From Salinisphaera hydrothermalis C41B8 (GTDB taxonomy: Bacteria; Pseudomonadota; Gammaproteobacteria; Nevskiales; Salinisphaeraceae): a stretch of DNA of 64,000 nucleotides. The notes beneath the pieces were generated by a model, which ran no database searches, was not told the DNA's origin, and saw only the letters and a list, made by a program, of their open reading frames with translations. A program made the position numbers and the translations under genes. The stretch lies in assembly GCF_000732535.1 (NCBI RefSeq), contig NZ_APNK01000001.1:124001-188000 (forward strand), in the 5' to 3' direction. How positions within the stretch are numbered: position 1 is the first letter of the stretch; each line of letters begins with the position of its first letter. Shown here one piece after another: positions 24,592 to 34,121 of the stretch.

Positions 24592-27500
24592 TTATGTCTC
24601 GGGCAGCCCGCCTTCCGGCGCATCGGCATCACCCGCGTCCCGTGTTTTCTTGCTCGCCCCCGTATCCTGGCCGATCGAGCGAGCGTCGCCGAAGCGGCGT
24701 CGCACGCTGTCGTCGATCGAGCGGATATGCAGATCCTGCTGCGGGTAAACGATCTCGATCCCATTGGCATCGAACGATTCGTGGATGCGCCGATACAACG
24801 CGTGCTGCAGCGGCAGCAGGTTGTAGAGATCGTGGTAGAACACTCGCGCCTCGTACAACACGGCGCTGTCGCCATAGCCAACCATGAACACGGAGGGTGC
24901 CGGCGTATCCAGCGCCACCGGTTCGGCTCGAATCGCGTCGTAAATGAGTTTTTCCACCAGGTCGCCGTCGGCATCGTAAGACACGCCGACTTTGATGATC
25001 AGACGCGTGATGTCATCGGTCAGCGTCCAGTTGATCACCGTCTCGGTGATGAACGTCTTGTTGGGAATGACGACTTCCTTGTTATCCCAGTCGGTCACCG
25101 TGGTCGCTCGGATCCGGATACGGGAAACCGTGCCGGTGTAGGTCCCCACCGTCACCGTGTCGCCCACGCGTACCGGGCGCTCGAACAGAATCACCAAGCC
25201 GGACACGAAATTGGCGAAAATCTCCTGCAGGCCGAAGCCAAGGCCGACGCCGACCGCCGCGATCAACCACTGGATCGACGACCAGTGCAGACCGATGAGA
25301 TTCACGCCCACCAGCAGGCCGGCGATCACGATGGCGTACTGGAACAGCGTCGCCATGGCATAGCGGCTGCCGGCATCCAGCGAAAAACGGCGCAGTATGG
25401 TGATCTCGAGAAAGCCCGGCAGGTTACGGCCGGCCAGCGCGGTGACCAGCGTCACGGCCATGGCCAGCAGCAGCGCCCCCAGCGTCACGTTGGTGACCTC
25501 GGTCTTGCCATCGACCCGCGAGGCGTATTGCCACAGATTGATGTTATTCAGCAGCTGCAGCGCCGGCAGCGTCCCCGACCAGATCAGCCAGAAACCCGCG
25601 CCGATAATCAGCGTAATCACGACCTTGATCAGCCCGCGGGTCTGTTCGCTGATCTGTACCAGGTCGATCTCGAGCCCATCGAGCGTGTCCGGCGCGCTTT
25701 CGCCGGACACCGCGGCAGCCTCGCGCGTTGCACGCGCTTCCCGGGCCTCTTCGCGCTTGCGTAATGCCCGGGCCAGCGCCAATCGGCGCTCGACCACGGT
25801 CAGCCAGCGTACGATGAGACTGTAGACCAGCACGGACGCGCCCAATAACGCGATCGAGTAGAAAAACCGCGTCTGCAGCTGCAGCGCCGTGTAGTAATAA
25901 CCCAGTCCGGCCAGCCCGCACAGCGCGAGCGGCGCGCCGGTGGCCAACGGCAGCCAGAGATAGCCGAGGCGCCAATGCTCGCCACTTTCAGGCGTCATGA
26001 CGTCGGCCAGCGCCCCGCGGATCGGGTGCAATACGCGCCAGGCGAACACGGCGATCGACAATTCACCGAACATGAACGCCGCGCGGCCCAGCGTTTCGCG
26101 CTTGGCGTCATCGTCGAATGCTTCGGTCATCCCGATGATGATCACCGGAACGATAAGCGCGATCATCACCCAGCGCAGATTACGGTGAATCCCCACACGC
26201 GCGCTGCTGGGCCAATGAAAATGACGGTCCGCGAGCCCGTTCACACGACAGACATTCGCGAACGGCTCGATAAAAACCAGCAAAAACCCGAGCTGGAATA
26301 TCGCGGCCGCCGCTGCATGACTGAACTTGGAGGCATCCGGCGCGTGGCGCAACAGAAACGCAATCAGAAAGAAAATCAGAATGCTGGGCAGCGAAAGCAC
26401 AGCCGTGATAACCGTCGCCCGCAGCGTCAGCCAGATCGTATCGTGGCTGACGTTGCCGACCGGCTCACCGAGCGTGCGTAGTCGGCGACGGGCCGGCCGG
26501 CGCAGGGCGATCAGTACCGCAATGAAGAGCGCGCCGAGGCCCGCCCAGATAGGCCGGGCAAGGACACCCGCGGCGAGCGCATGGAGTGCCTGCTTCCAGC
26601 TGCGCGGGTCGATCAGCCAGGGGACATCGGCCGCGGTTCGGCTGGGCCAATCCAGCCCCACGGCCCGGAACGACGGTAGCCAGAACAGGCGCTCGTCGAG
26701 CAAGCGATTGAACGAGGTCAACGTATCCTGATACTGCTGCGACAAGCTCTTCAGGTCGCGCCCGATATCGACATAACGGGTCTGGGCGTCGATCAGCAGA
26801 TCGACGATCGAGCGGCGCTCCTTGAGCAGGTTGACCAGCGAGTCGCGCTGATCCGGGCTTAATTTCACCCCGGCCTTTTCTGCCAGCCGATCGGCCATGG
26901 CTTCGGGGTTGTCCAACTCGCTGCGATCCTGCTGCAGCTGGAACCGCTGTAGCTCCGCCGATGAAATATCCGGCTGATTGGCGGACGAACCGGAACCCGG
27001 AAGAAAAGGCAGCCCAGGGTTCGCCAGACGTCGTCGCTGATTGCGTAACACGTCACCCAATGCAACCGAGCCGCCACCGATTTCCAGCTGGCGTTGAACC
27101 AGGTTCAGTCGCCGTTCCAGATCCTCTACTCGCGCCCGCTGCTGGCTCTGACGCTGACTGAGTGCCTGCGTGCTCTGGGTGATCTTCGCCAGCTCGTGCG
27201 TGAGCTCGACGTTTTGTTGCGCGGCCTTGGTGATCGGCGCCAGCGACGAACGCAGCTCGCTGAGCTTGTCTTCGCTGGCCGTCTGCAACGATTCCGCCGA
27301 CGCCTTCTGCTCGCGACTGAGTGCCGTCTGGATACGTGCGAGCGACTCATTGAGCCGCGCCACCCGGGCCTCGGCCAAAGACCGCTGTGCCTCGAGCAAC
27401 TGCTCGTGGCTATCCAAGCCCGTCAACTCCTGCTGCAACCGGTCGATCCGGGCATTGAGCGCATCGCGGCGAGCCGTTGTCAGAGCGTTCTGCGCCTGGC

Positions 27501-28104
27501 TGCGCACGCTGCTTTCCTGACCCAGTTCGGTGGTATTCTCGGTCGCCAGCGACTGCAACTTGTTGCGCGCATCGGCCAGCGACTGGCGCACGGCTTCCGG
27601 CCGTTGCGCGGCCCGCGTGAGCTTGTCGCGCAGGTCGGATAGATCCGCCTGGGCATCGGACAACTCAGTGCGCAGATCATCGGCGCGCGACGACAGTTCG
27701 TTGAGCGACAGCTCGGTCAGCTTGTCCAGCGACGTCGGCTTCTTCTCCAGATCGGCAAGCTTGCGCTGGGCTTGTGCGATCTGTTCCGGCGCGTCAGCGG
27801 CCTCCTTGTGCAGCTTCGCCGCCTGCTTGTGGTCAGCCTGGGCCGACTGCAAGGCAGATATAGCGTGCTGATAGGTATTGATCGCGTGCTCGCGCACGCC
27901 GTCCGCCAGATCCTTGCGCGATTTGAGCGCGTCGATCTGCTCCTTGAGATGCTGAATCTCGCCCGCGTAGTCGGTTGACTTGTTATCGGGCTCCGCAGCA
28001 AACGCCGATGTCGACGCGATGACGCTGCAGGCCAGTACCAGCCAACACAGCAGCAGCACGACCCCGCCACGAGAGGCGGGCACAAAACGACGGCAAGGAA
28101 GCAC
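24592..28104 (-). CDS. large mechanosensitive channel, MscK/KefA type
   Basis: A 1170-residue MscS-superfamily channel. A signal peptide (ending near TSAFA, residue 36) precedes a coiled-coil periplasmic domain of about 450 residues rich in Gln, Ala, Leu and Arg. About eleven TM helices follow. The C-terminal pore and beta domain contains GVGLGFGLQEIFANFVSGLV, then FERPVRVGDTVTVG. Such channels release osmolytes on hypo-osmotic shock. It converges with opgD, another osmotic-response gene. MscK and MscM (YjeP) types share this layout, so the symbol is left blank. Confidence 0.9.
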   Translation of the reverse strand: MLPCRRFVPASRGGVVLLLCWLVLACSVIASTSAFAAEPDNKSTDYAGEIQHLKEQIDALKSRKDLADGVREHAINTYQHAISALQSAQADHKQAAKLHKEAADAPEQIAQAQRKLADLEKKPTSLDKLTELSLNELSSRADDLRTELSDAQADLSDLRDKLTRAAQRPEAVRQSLADARNKLQSLATENTTELGQESSVRSQAQNALTTARRDALNARIDRLQQELTGLDSHEQLLEAQRSLAEARVARLNESLARIQTALSREQKASAESLQTASEDKLSELRSSLAPITKAAQQNVELTHELAKITQSTQALSQRQSQQRARVEDLERRLNLVQRQLEIGGGSVALGDVLRNQRRRLANPGLPFLPGSGSSANQPDISSAELQRFQLQQDRSELDNPEAMADRLAEKAGVKLSPDQRDSLVNLLKERRSIVDLLIDAQTRYVDIGRDLKSLSQQYQDTLTSFNRLLDERLFWLPSFRAVGLDWPSRTAADVPWLIDPRSWKQALHALAAGVLARPIWAGLGALFIAVLIALRRPARRRLRTLGEPVGNVSHDTIWLTLRATVITAVLSLPSILIFFLIAFLLRHAPDASKFSHAAAAAIFQLGFLLVFIEPFANVCRVNGLADRHFHWPSSARVGIHRNLRWVMIALIVPVIIIGMTEAFDDDAKRETLGRAAFMFGELSIAVFAWRVLHPIRGALADVMTPESGEHWRLGYLWLPLATGAPLALCGLAGLGYYYTALQLQTRFFYSIALLGASVLVYSLIVRWLTVVERRLALARALRKREEAREARATREAAAVSGESAPDTLDGLEIDLVQISEQTRGLIKVVITLIIGAGFWLIWSGTLPALQLLNNINLWQYASRVDGKTEVTNVTLGALLLAMAVTLVTALAGRNLPGFLEITILRRFSLDAGSRYAMATLFQYAIVIAGLLVGVNLIGLHWSSIQWLIAAVGVGLGFGLQEIFANFVSGLVILFERPVRVGDTVTVGTYTGTVSRIRIRATTVTDWDNKEVVIPNKTFITETVINWTLTDDITRLIIKVGVSYDADGDLVEKLIYDAIRAEPVALDTPAPSVFMVGYGDSAVLYEARVFYHDLYNLLPLQHALYRRIHESFDANGIEIVYPQQDLHIRSIDDSVRRRFGDARSIGQDTGASKKTRDAGDADAPEGGLPET

Positions 28105-28214
28105 GGCCGATCGACTCGCTCAGTCCAATTCGAAGTCGGCTAGTTTACGGCCTGACCCGGCCGCGGGCGACACAAAAATGAACGACGTGGTGCCATCGTC
28201 GATCAGGCCGCGCC

Positions 28215-28505
28215 TCAGCGCGTCTTCTCCGCCTGACGACGGGCGCGGGCATCGTCGATGATCTGAAACACATCGGTACCGAATTCGCCGATCTCCCGAT
28301 TCAGACCTCGTAACAAGTCGTAGATCGACCCCGCGCCGTATTCGTCACGGCGTCCAACGACGACTGGCAGCTGCGATCGACTACGGCGGCGAGTCGAGAG
28401 GTAGCCGCCCACCAGATGGTGGCAGTTTTCGAGGCGGACCACTGCGGAATCGAAAGCCGATTCGGCCGAGTCTTTTAGCGTTTCGAGCAGCTTGAGCATG
28501 GTCAT
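28215..28505 (-). CDS. small hypothetical protein
   Basis: A 96-residue frame (or 94 from the ATG at 28499) that I do not recognise. It starts MLKLLETLKDSAESAFDSAV, contains a basic stretch STRRRSRSQL and ends with a charged helix, IIDDARARRQAEKTR. It has no signal peptide or membrane segment. It lies 110 bp upstream of the MscK-type gene on the same strand. Its balanced amino-acid composition, unlike the Arg/Ala-rich shadow frames around it, supports real coding. Confidence 0.5.
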   Translation of the reverse strand: MTMLKLLETLKDSAESAFDSAVVRLENCHHLVGGYLSTRRRSRSQLPVVVGRRDEYGAGSIYDLLRGLNREIGEFGTDVFQIIDDARARRQAEKTR

Positions 28506-28684
28506 GGACGCCTGGCAAGCACCTACAAGAGCTTAGATCGTTTACCGACGCGAAACAACGCGGTCACACCGGCTCGACTTGTCCGCACGGATTGCTGCAT
28601 CGCACAATGCCATGCTGTCGCAGTTCGCGCCGCACACGGACTGCAACATGGGGTTTTACGATCGAATCTGTTACAACCACGCGC

Positions 28685-29362
28685 ATGGCTCGCTCCGACT
28701 CACGTTCTCCCGCTCCCGGACGCACCCCGCCTCGCCGCGGTGAGGCGCGTGCCGCGCTGATGGAGGCCGCACTCGAGCTCGTGGCCAGCGAAAGCAATTT
28801 CTCGGCGCTGTCGCTGCGCCGTATTGCCCGTCATGCCGGCGTGGTGCCCACGGCATTTTATCGTCATTTCCAGGATATGGACGCGCTCGGCATGGCGCTG
28901 GTCGAGGATACGTTCACCGAGCTGCGACGCATGCTCGGCGCGGCCAACCTGCCGGCCATGCCAATCGAAGGCCTGACGCGCTACTCGGTCGAGCTGTTCG
29001 CCCTGCACGTCCGCGATCATCGGCTTCTGTTCCAGTTTCTCATCAAGGAACGCTATGCCGGCAGCTCGGGCATGCGCGCGGCGATTCAAGGCCACATCAG
29101 CGCGCTGATCGATGAACTGGCCGGCGATCTCGCCCAGTTCGACGAGTTCCGGCATATCGACCTGGACGATCTACGCATGATCGCCGAACTCGTGGTCAAC
29201 GCCATCATTGCCGTATCGGAACGCATTCTGGACGTAGCGCCGGATGCCGCCGAGGACGAAGCGCTGATGCGACGCGCCGAAAAACAGCTCCGCCTGATCT
29301 TTCTCGGCGTCGGCCGCTGGGATAGCCGGGCAACACGACAAGCGGACGACAACAGACTCTGA
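28685..29362 (+). CDS. TetR family regulator, FabR-like
   Basis: A 225-residue TetR protein. The HTH region FSALSLRRIARHAGVVPTAF plus YRHFQDMDALG closely resembles FabR, the repressor of unsaturated fatty acid synthesis (fabA/fabB) in E. coli. The C-terminal domain also follows the FabR pattern (LFQFLIKERYAGSSGMRAAI). The ATG at 28685 is chosen because upstream starts add Arg/Cys-rich residues unlike the family. No fatty acid gene is adjacent. Confidence 0.85.
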   Translation: MARSDSRSPAPGRTPPRRGEARAALMEAALELVASESNFSALSLRRIARHAGVVPTAFYRHFQDMDALGMALVEDTFTELRRMLGAANLPAMPIEGLTRYSVELFALHVRDHRLLFQFLIKERYAGSSGMRAAIQGHISALIDELAGDLAQFDEFRHIDLDDLRMIAELVVNAIIAVSERILDVAPDAAEDEALMRRAEKQLRLIFLGVGRWDSRATRQADDNRL

Positions 29363-29413
29363 TTCAGACTAGCCGAGCGGCCGGCGCGCCCGACTGGCAC
29401 GATCCGACCGGTC

Positions 29414-30046
29414 CTACCGTGCCGTGGTGTCGCTGCTGTCAGCGTTCTGTGCGTTCAACTGAGCTCGCACCCGCTGCACGATTTCAGGCACCAGCGACAA
29501 TCCCCACTGCGAACCCAGATCCATCGTCTCGGACATCAGTTCGGGCGAGGTATTGACCAGTTTCTGACCCAACGGCGACTTGTAGAACTGCACCAGCTGA
29601 TTAAGCTCGATCAGGTTGAAGTGCTTTTCGTAAACCGGCGCCAGTACCGAATACAGCGCATCGCCGTCGTTGATGTGCTCCGACACCACCGCCCGCGTCT
29701 GCTGGCTGATGACGTTCATCGTCTGCGGGTTGAGCGTGGGCCCGAACATCGAGATCGCGCTCGAGACCCGATTGATGAGCTCCTGCGAGAACAGCGCCTG
29801 CACTTCCGGCGTATCGGTCAGGTTGACCAACGTGCGAATGAGCTGTTCCTTGCTCTGATCGGTAGCCGCCGCGCTCGGCGTTGTCGAAGCGTTGGGCGCG
29901 TTGCCCTGAGCTCCGCTGTCGGCCGCCCAGGCCGCGACCGGCATGGCGAACACCGCCAGAAGCACAACCCGGGCCAGCGCACGCGCGCCGGCCCGGGATC
30001 GATTATCGCGGCGGTTATGCCGCTTGTGCAGGACCCACGTTGTCAT
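29414..30046 (-). CDS. DUF2059 domain secreted protein
   Basis: A 210-residue protein. A basic N-region of about 25 residues and a hydrophobic stretch (VVLLAVFAMPVAAWAA) form a signal peptide, so it should be periplasmic. A linker rich in Ala, Ser and Thr precedes a helical DUF2059 domain (PF09832, about residues 130-190) with FNLIELNQLVQFYKSPLGQK. Its function is unknown. Its start overlaps the 3' end of cysI by 32 bp in another frame, so it is probably co-transcribed with cysJI. Confidence 0.8.
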   Translation of the reverse strand: MTTWVLHKRHNRRDNRSRAGARALARVVLLAVFAMPVAAWAADSGAQGNAPNASTTPSAAATDQSKEQLIRTLVNLTDTPEVQALFSQELINRVSSAISMFGPTLNPQTMNVISQQTRAVVSEHINDGDALYSVLAPVYEKHFNLIELNQLVQFYKSPLGQKLVNTSPELMSETMDLGSQWGLSLVPEIVQRVRAQLNAQNADSSDTTAR

Positions 30047-31769
30047 GGAAGTTGCGCCCTTCGGTGGTCGCGGCGATGACGCCGGTACGAATCACGAAAT
30101 CACCGAAATGCTCACCGTCCTCGCGTTCGGCGGCAAAGCGCTCGATCAGCGGGGTCAGTTCGGCGAGGATCTCGTCCTCGCCAATATTCTCGCGATAAAG
30201 CTTATTCAAACGTGAACCGTCGAACGCCGCGCCGAGATACAGGTTGTACTTGCCGGGCGCCTTGCCGACGAACCCGATCTCGCCGAGGAACGGACGCGCG
30301 CAGCCGTTCGGGCAGCCGGTCATGCGGATCACGATGGGCACATCGCCCACGCCGGCATCGGTCGCCACGCCCTGCAGCTTGTCGACCAGCTCCGGCAGAT
30401 AACGTTCGGATTCGGCCATGGCCAAGCCGCAGGTCGGGAACGCCACGCAGGACATGGACGCATGCCGCAGAGGCGACGTCTCGCGGCCGTCGTCGAGACC
30501 GTAGTGTTCGACGATATCCTCGATCGCGCTCTTGTCGGCCTCGGCCACGTCGGCGAACACGATGTTGTGGTTGCCGGTGAGCCGGATCGTGCCCTTGTGC
30601 ACCTTGGCCAGCTCGCGCAGTGCCGTCATCAGCTTGTAGCCCGGCCGACCGTGGTATTGGCCGTGGTGGGCCAGGCCCTTGTCGTCGAAGTCGGCGATAC
30701 GGCCGTTTTCGATAAACAGGGTCAGGTGCCAAGCCCCATTGTCCGACTGCTGCCAGCCCAGCGGATCGCCGTTGCGATCGAAGTGATAGTCGCGCGCGGT
30801 CTCGAGCTTGATATCGGCGCGCTCGGCCAGCTGCTCGTGGATGAAATCCAGGCCGTGATCATCGATCGTGTACTTGAAACGCGCGTGCTTGCGGTTCTCG
30901 CGATCGCCGTAGTCGCGCTGGATGGTCACCAGCGTCTCGACCGTTTCCAGCGTCTGGTCCAGCGGCGCGAAACCGATCACCGTGCCCAGGCGCGGATAGG
31001 TCGCCGGCTCGCCGTGGGTCGTGCCCATGCCGCCGCCGATGGCGACGTTGAAGCCGATCAGCTCGCCATCATCGACGATCGCGATCAGGCCGATATCGTT
31101 GGCGAACACGTCGACATCGTTTTCCGGCGGCACGGCGATGGCGATCTTGAACTTGCGCGGCAGATAGGACTTGCCGTACAGCGGCTCGTGGTCTTCTTCG
31201 CCGCTCGGCTTCTGCTCGAGAAAGATCTCTTCGTAGGCGCGCGATTTCCAGGCCAGATGCTCGGAGATCTTGGTCGACCACTCGTGGATCGCCGTATGCA
31301 CGGCAGATTTTTCCGGAAACGCCGAAGCCATAACGTTGCGGTTCACGTCGCCGCAGGCACCGCGCGCATCCACGCCAATCCGGTAGGCGTCCTGCAGCAA
31401 CGGGCGCAAATGCTTCTTGGCCACGTGGTGGTACTGGAACGTTTGGCGCGTGGTCAGTCGTAGCGTGCCGTTGGCATATTCATGCGCCAGCCGGTCGATC
31501 TCCAGGTACTGCTCGCCGGTAACCACACCGGCCGGCAGCCGCAGGCGCAGCATGAACTGATAGTGCGGCTCCAGCTTGGAGGCCTTGCGCTCGGCGCGAA
31601 TATCGCGATCGTCCTGCTGATAGAAGCCATAGAACTTCGTCAGCTGGGTATCGTCCTCGGCGATCGAGGCGGTCAGTTCGTCGGCCAGGCCGTCGGCAAT
31701 CGTGCCGCGCAGATAGTTACTGGCCAGCTTGATGTGCTCGACGGGCGAAAGATTCTTGGTGTCGCTCAT
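30015..31769 (-). CDS. cysI: sulfite reductase [NADPH] hemoprotein beta subunit
   Basis: A 584-residue siroheme and 4Fe-4S subunit that reduces sulfite to sulfide. The cluster ligands are in SCVAFPTCGLAMAE and TGCPNGCARP. Family motifs TLRLTTRQTFQYH and ACGDVNRNV are present. The ATG at 31769 (MSDTKNLSPVEH) is preferred over a GTG nine bases upstream. It follows cysJ by about 75 bp. No cysH or cysG is adjacent. Confidence 0.95.
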   Translation of the reverse strand: MSDTKNLSPVEHIKLASNYLRGTIADGLADELTASIAEDDTQLTKFYGFYQQDDRDIRAERKASKLEPHYQFMLRLRLPAGVVTGEQYLEIDRLAHEYANGTLRLTTRQTFQYHHVAKKHLRPLLQDAYRIGVDARGACGDVNRNVMASAFPEKSAVHTAIHEWSTKISEHLAWKSRAYEEIFLEQKPSGEEDHEPLYGKSYLPRKFKIAIAVPPENDVDVFANDIGLIAIVDDGELIGFNVAIGGGMGTTHGEPATYPRLGTVIGFAPLDQTLETVETLVTIQRDYGDRENRKHARFKYTIDDHGLDFIHEQLAERADIKLETARDYHFDRNGDPLGWQQSDNGAWHLTLFIENGRIADFDDKGLAHHGQYHGRPGYKLMTALRELAKVHKGTIRLTGNHNIVFADVAEADKSAIEDIVEHYGLDDGRETSPLRHASMSCVAFPTCGLAMAESERYLPELVDKLQGVATDAGVGDVPIVIRMTGCPNGCARPFLGEIGFVGKAPGKYNLYLGAAFDGSRLNKLYRENIGEDEILAELTPLIERFAAEREDGEHFGDFVIRTGVIAATTEGRNFHDNVGPAQAA

Positions 31770-31844
31770 GGCGGTCACTCGGTCGTGGAAAGGGCGCGGG
31801 TCGCGGCGTCGGGGCGCAGCGATCGCCGGTTCGGCGGCAATCGC

Positions 31845-33686
31845 TTAGTAGACGTCGCGCTGGTAGCGCTTTTCCTTTTGCAGGTTCTTCAGGTAGCCGG
31901 CCGCACCTTCGGCATCCAGATTGGCATGCTCGGCAATGATGTCCAACAGCGCATCGTGCACGTCCGCCGCCATGGCGTTGGCATCGCCGCAGACATAGAT
32001 CGTGGCACCGGATTCGATCCAGTCGAAGACGTCGGCGCTAGCCTCGCGCAGCTTGTGCTGAACATAGACCTTGTCGGCCTGATCGCGCGAGAACGCCACG
32101 TCCATGCGCGTCAGCAGGCCGTCGTCGCGCCAGCGCAACCAGTCGGTCTGATAGTAGAAATCGGTGCGGAAATGCTGCGCGCCGAAGAACACCCAGTTGC
32201 GGCCGCCGGCGCCGCGCTCCTCGCGCTCTTCCATGAACGCACGGAACGGCGCGATGCCGGTTCCCGGCCCGATCATGATGATCGGCGCGTCGTCGTCCGA
32301 CGGCAGCTTGAAGTTCTTGTTGTGGTCGATGTAGATCGGCAGCTTGGTATCTTCGCTGCGATCGGCCAGCTGGATCGACGCCACGCCGTGACGGTCGCGC
32401 CCGTGCGCCTGATAGCGCACCGCGGCAACGGTGAGATGAATCTCGTCCGGATTCGCGGCATGGCTGGAGGCGATCGAGTACAGACGCGGCGGCAGTTTGC
32501 GCAGCAGGCGCACGAAGTCCGCACCGGTCATGTCGGCGACCGGATAATCCTCGACCAGATCGATGATGAAGCGCCCATCCATATAAGCGGCGAGCTGCTC
32601 TCGGGCCTCTTCGACCAGCAGCGCGTTGAGCTCGTCGTTGGCCGCGCGCTCGGCATACTTCTCGATGAACGGCCGGGTCAGCGTCGTGATTTCGTACTGG
32701 TGCGTCAGGGCATGCTCGAGGCTCACCTCGCCGTCCAGGCCGGTGACTTCCTCGTCGGCGGACGCGCCCAGCGCGGCAATCAGCTCGGCCACCACCTGCG
32801 GATCGTTCGAGGGGATGATGCCCAACGAGTCGCCGGGCTCCCAGCTCAGGCCCGAATCCTCGGTGTCGAGCTCGATATGGTGCACTTCCTTGTCCGAGCC
32901 GCGGCCATTGAGTACGACGTTGGTCAGCAACTCCGCCTGGAACGGATTCTTGCGGCTCCACTGACTGGCCGCCGGCTGCGCGGCGGTGCCGGGCATCACC
33001 GTGACGTTGCCGTGCGCCGGCGCGGGCTCGCCGCCGCCCAGCTCGTCCTTGAAACGCGATACGACGTTGTCGATCCAGGCCTCGGCGGCCTCATCGAAAT
33101 CCACATCCAGATCGACGCGGTCGACCACGCGCGTCGCACCCAGCTTCTCCAGCTGAGTGTCGAAATCGCGCCCGGTCTGGCAGAAGTGCTCGTAGCTGGA
33201 ATCCCCGAAAGCCAGCACGGAGAACTTCACGCCCTCCAGCTTCGGCGCCTTCTTGCCGTAGATGAATTCATGCAGCTCTTCGGCATTGTCGGGCGGATCG
33301 CCCTCGCCGTGCGTGGAGACGCAAATAATGAGGTTCTGCTCTTTCTTTAGATCGCGCGGCTTGTAATCGAGCATATCGATCGCTTTCGCGCTCAAACCCG
33401 CAGCCTCGGCGGCTGCCACAAGCTGCTCGGCGATATCCTCCGCATTGCCGGTCTGTGAGCCGTACAACACGGTCAGCGGCTCGGACGCACCCGCGGCCGG
33501 CGCGCTCGCGGCCTGCGGCGCCGCGACCTCGCCGATGGCGGCGTGCGCGTTGAGCCCGGCCAGATAGCCGCTGATCCAGGTCGCCTGAGCAGGGCTCAAA
33601 CTCTGGATGAGCGACGTCAGCTGGGCGGCCTGCTCGGCGTTGAGCGGGCTGCTGTGTTCGTCAATGGTCACTGCATTCATTGCCAT
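31845..33686 (-). CDS. cysJ: sulfite reductase [NADPH] flavoprotein alpha subunit
   Basis: A 613-residue diflavin reductase passing electrons from NADPH to CysI. An N-terminal flavodoxin-like FMN domain has LYGSQTGNAEDIAEQL (about 75-90). The FAD site is PRLYSIASS and the NADPH site is IGPGTGIAPFRAFMEE. It ends with KRYQRDVY, the usual CysJ C-terminus. The upstream gap to 33860 is AT-rich and should hold the cysJI promoter. Confidence 0.95.
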   Translation of the reverse strand: MAMNAVTIDEHSSPLNAEQAAQLTSLIQSLSPAQATWISGYLAGLNAHAAIGEVAAPQAASAPAAGASEPLTVLYGSQTGNAEDIAEQLVAAAEAAGLSAKAIDMLDYKPRDLKKEQNLIICVSTHGEGDPPDNAEELHEFIYGKKAPKLEGVKFSVLAFGDSSYEHFCQTGRDFDTQLEKLGATRVVDRVDLDVDFDEAAEAWIDNVVSRFKDELGGGEPAPAHGNVTVMPGTAAQPAASQWSRKNPFQAELLTNVVLNGRGSDKEVHHIELDTEDSGLSWEPGDSLGIIPSNDPQVVAELIAALGASADEEVTGLDGEVSLEHALTHQYEITTLTRPFIEKYAERAANDELNALLVEEAREQLAAYMDGRFIIDLVEDYPVADMTGADFVRLLRKLPPRLYSIASSHAANPDEIHLTVAAVRYQAHGRDRHGVASIQLADRSEDTKLPIYIDHNKNFKLPSDDDAPIIMIGPGTGIAPFRAFMEEREERGAGGRNWVFFGAQHFRTDFYYQTDWLRWRDDGLLTRMDVAFSRDQADKVYVQHKLREASADVFDWIESGATIYVCGDANAMAADVHDALLDIIAEHANLDAEGAAGYLKNLQKEKRYQRDVY

Positions 33687-33734
33687 GATGAATCATGCGT
33701 AGCCGGGGGCGGAGGCAAAGGCTATCGCGACCGC

Positions 33735-33795
33735 CTAAAAATTAAAACTTTCGTTTCCGTATTTTTATAGAACCAAAAGCTATGAAAGAGCCGGA
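33735..33795 (-). promoter_or_regulatory. AT-rich promoter region of cysJI
   Basis: The minus strand shows a -10-like TATAAA (33764-33769) in an A/T-rich patch just upstream of cysJ, with no good -35. Activator-dependent transcription, as by CysB in other Gammaproteobacteria, would fit; no CysB site was identified by eye. Confidence 0.4.
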
Positions 33796-33860
33796 TCCGG
33801 CGATTTTGCGAAGGCGTGATTATACGCATCGCGTCGTACCCTTGCCGTAGCGGCTCTGCC

Positions 33861-34110
33861 AGGGTCTGTTGAGGTTCGTGCGAGCGCCGCGTTGGTGTCC
33901 GCAAATCGTGTCCGGCAAGGCGCGAGTCGCCGGCTCTGCGCCCGCCACGCCCAGACTCACGACAGCGCCGGGCGCGATTTACGGCAATACAGCGTTGTAG
34001 CGCTCTCGCGTAGGATGACTACGCCACGCTCGCTACGCCTCGTCTTGCCGCCCCTAGTCAATTTTCAGGGAGCGCTTCGCGCGGACTCGCACGAAACCTC
34101 AACAGACCCT
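33861..34110 (+). repeat. dispersed structured repeat, full copy C (250 bp)
   Basis: The left end AGGGTCTGTTGAGGTTCGTG is an inverted near-copy of the right end, which ends ...CTCAACAGACCCT at 34110. The interior shares long blocks with copy B: the AAATCGTGTCCGGCAAGGCG segment, the CAATACAGCGTTGT segment and the TCGCTACGCCTCGTCTTGCC segment. The inner hairpin is GCGTAG-GATGA-CTACGC (34008-34024); its stem is identical to copy B but the loop differs. CGGCAA (33982-33987) pairs with TTGCCG (34045-34050). It lies between the divergent cysJ and lipoprotein genes. Confidence 0.85.
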
Positions 34111-34121
34111 AACCTGTCGCC

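Noticed and set aside
31482-33350. 622-codon open frame opposite cysJ
   Set aside because: The cysJ gene is unmistakable; the antisense frame has no recognisable domain.
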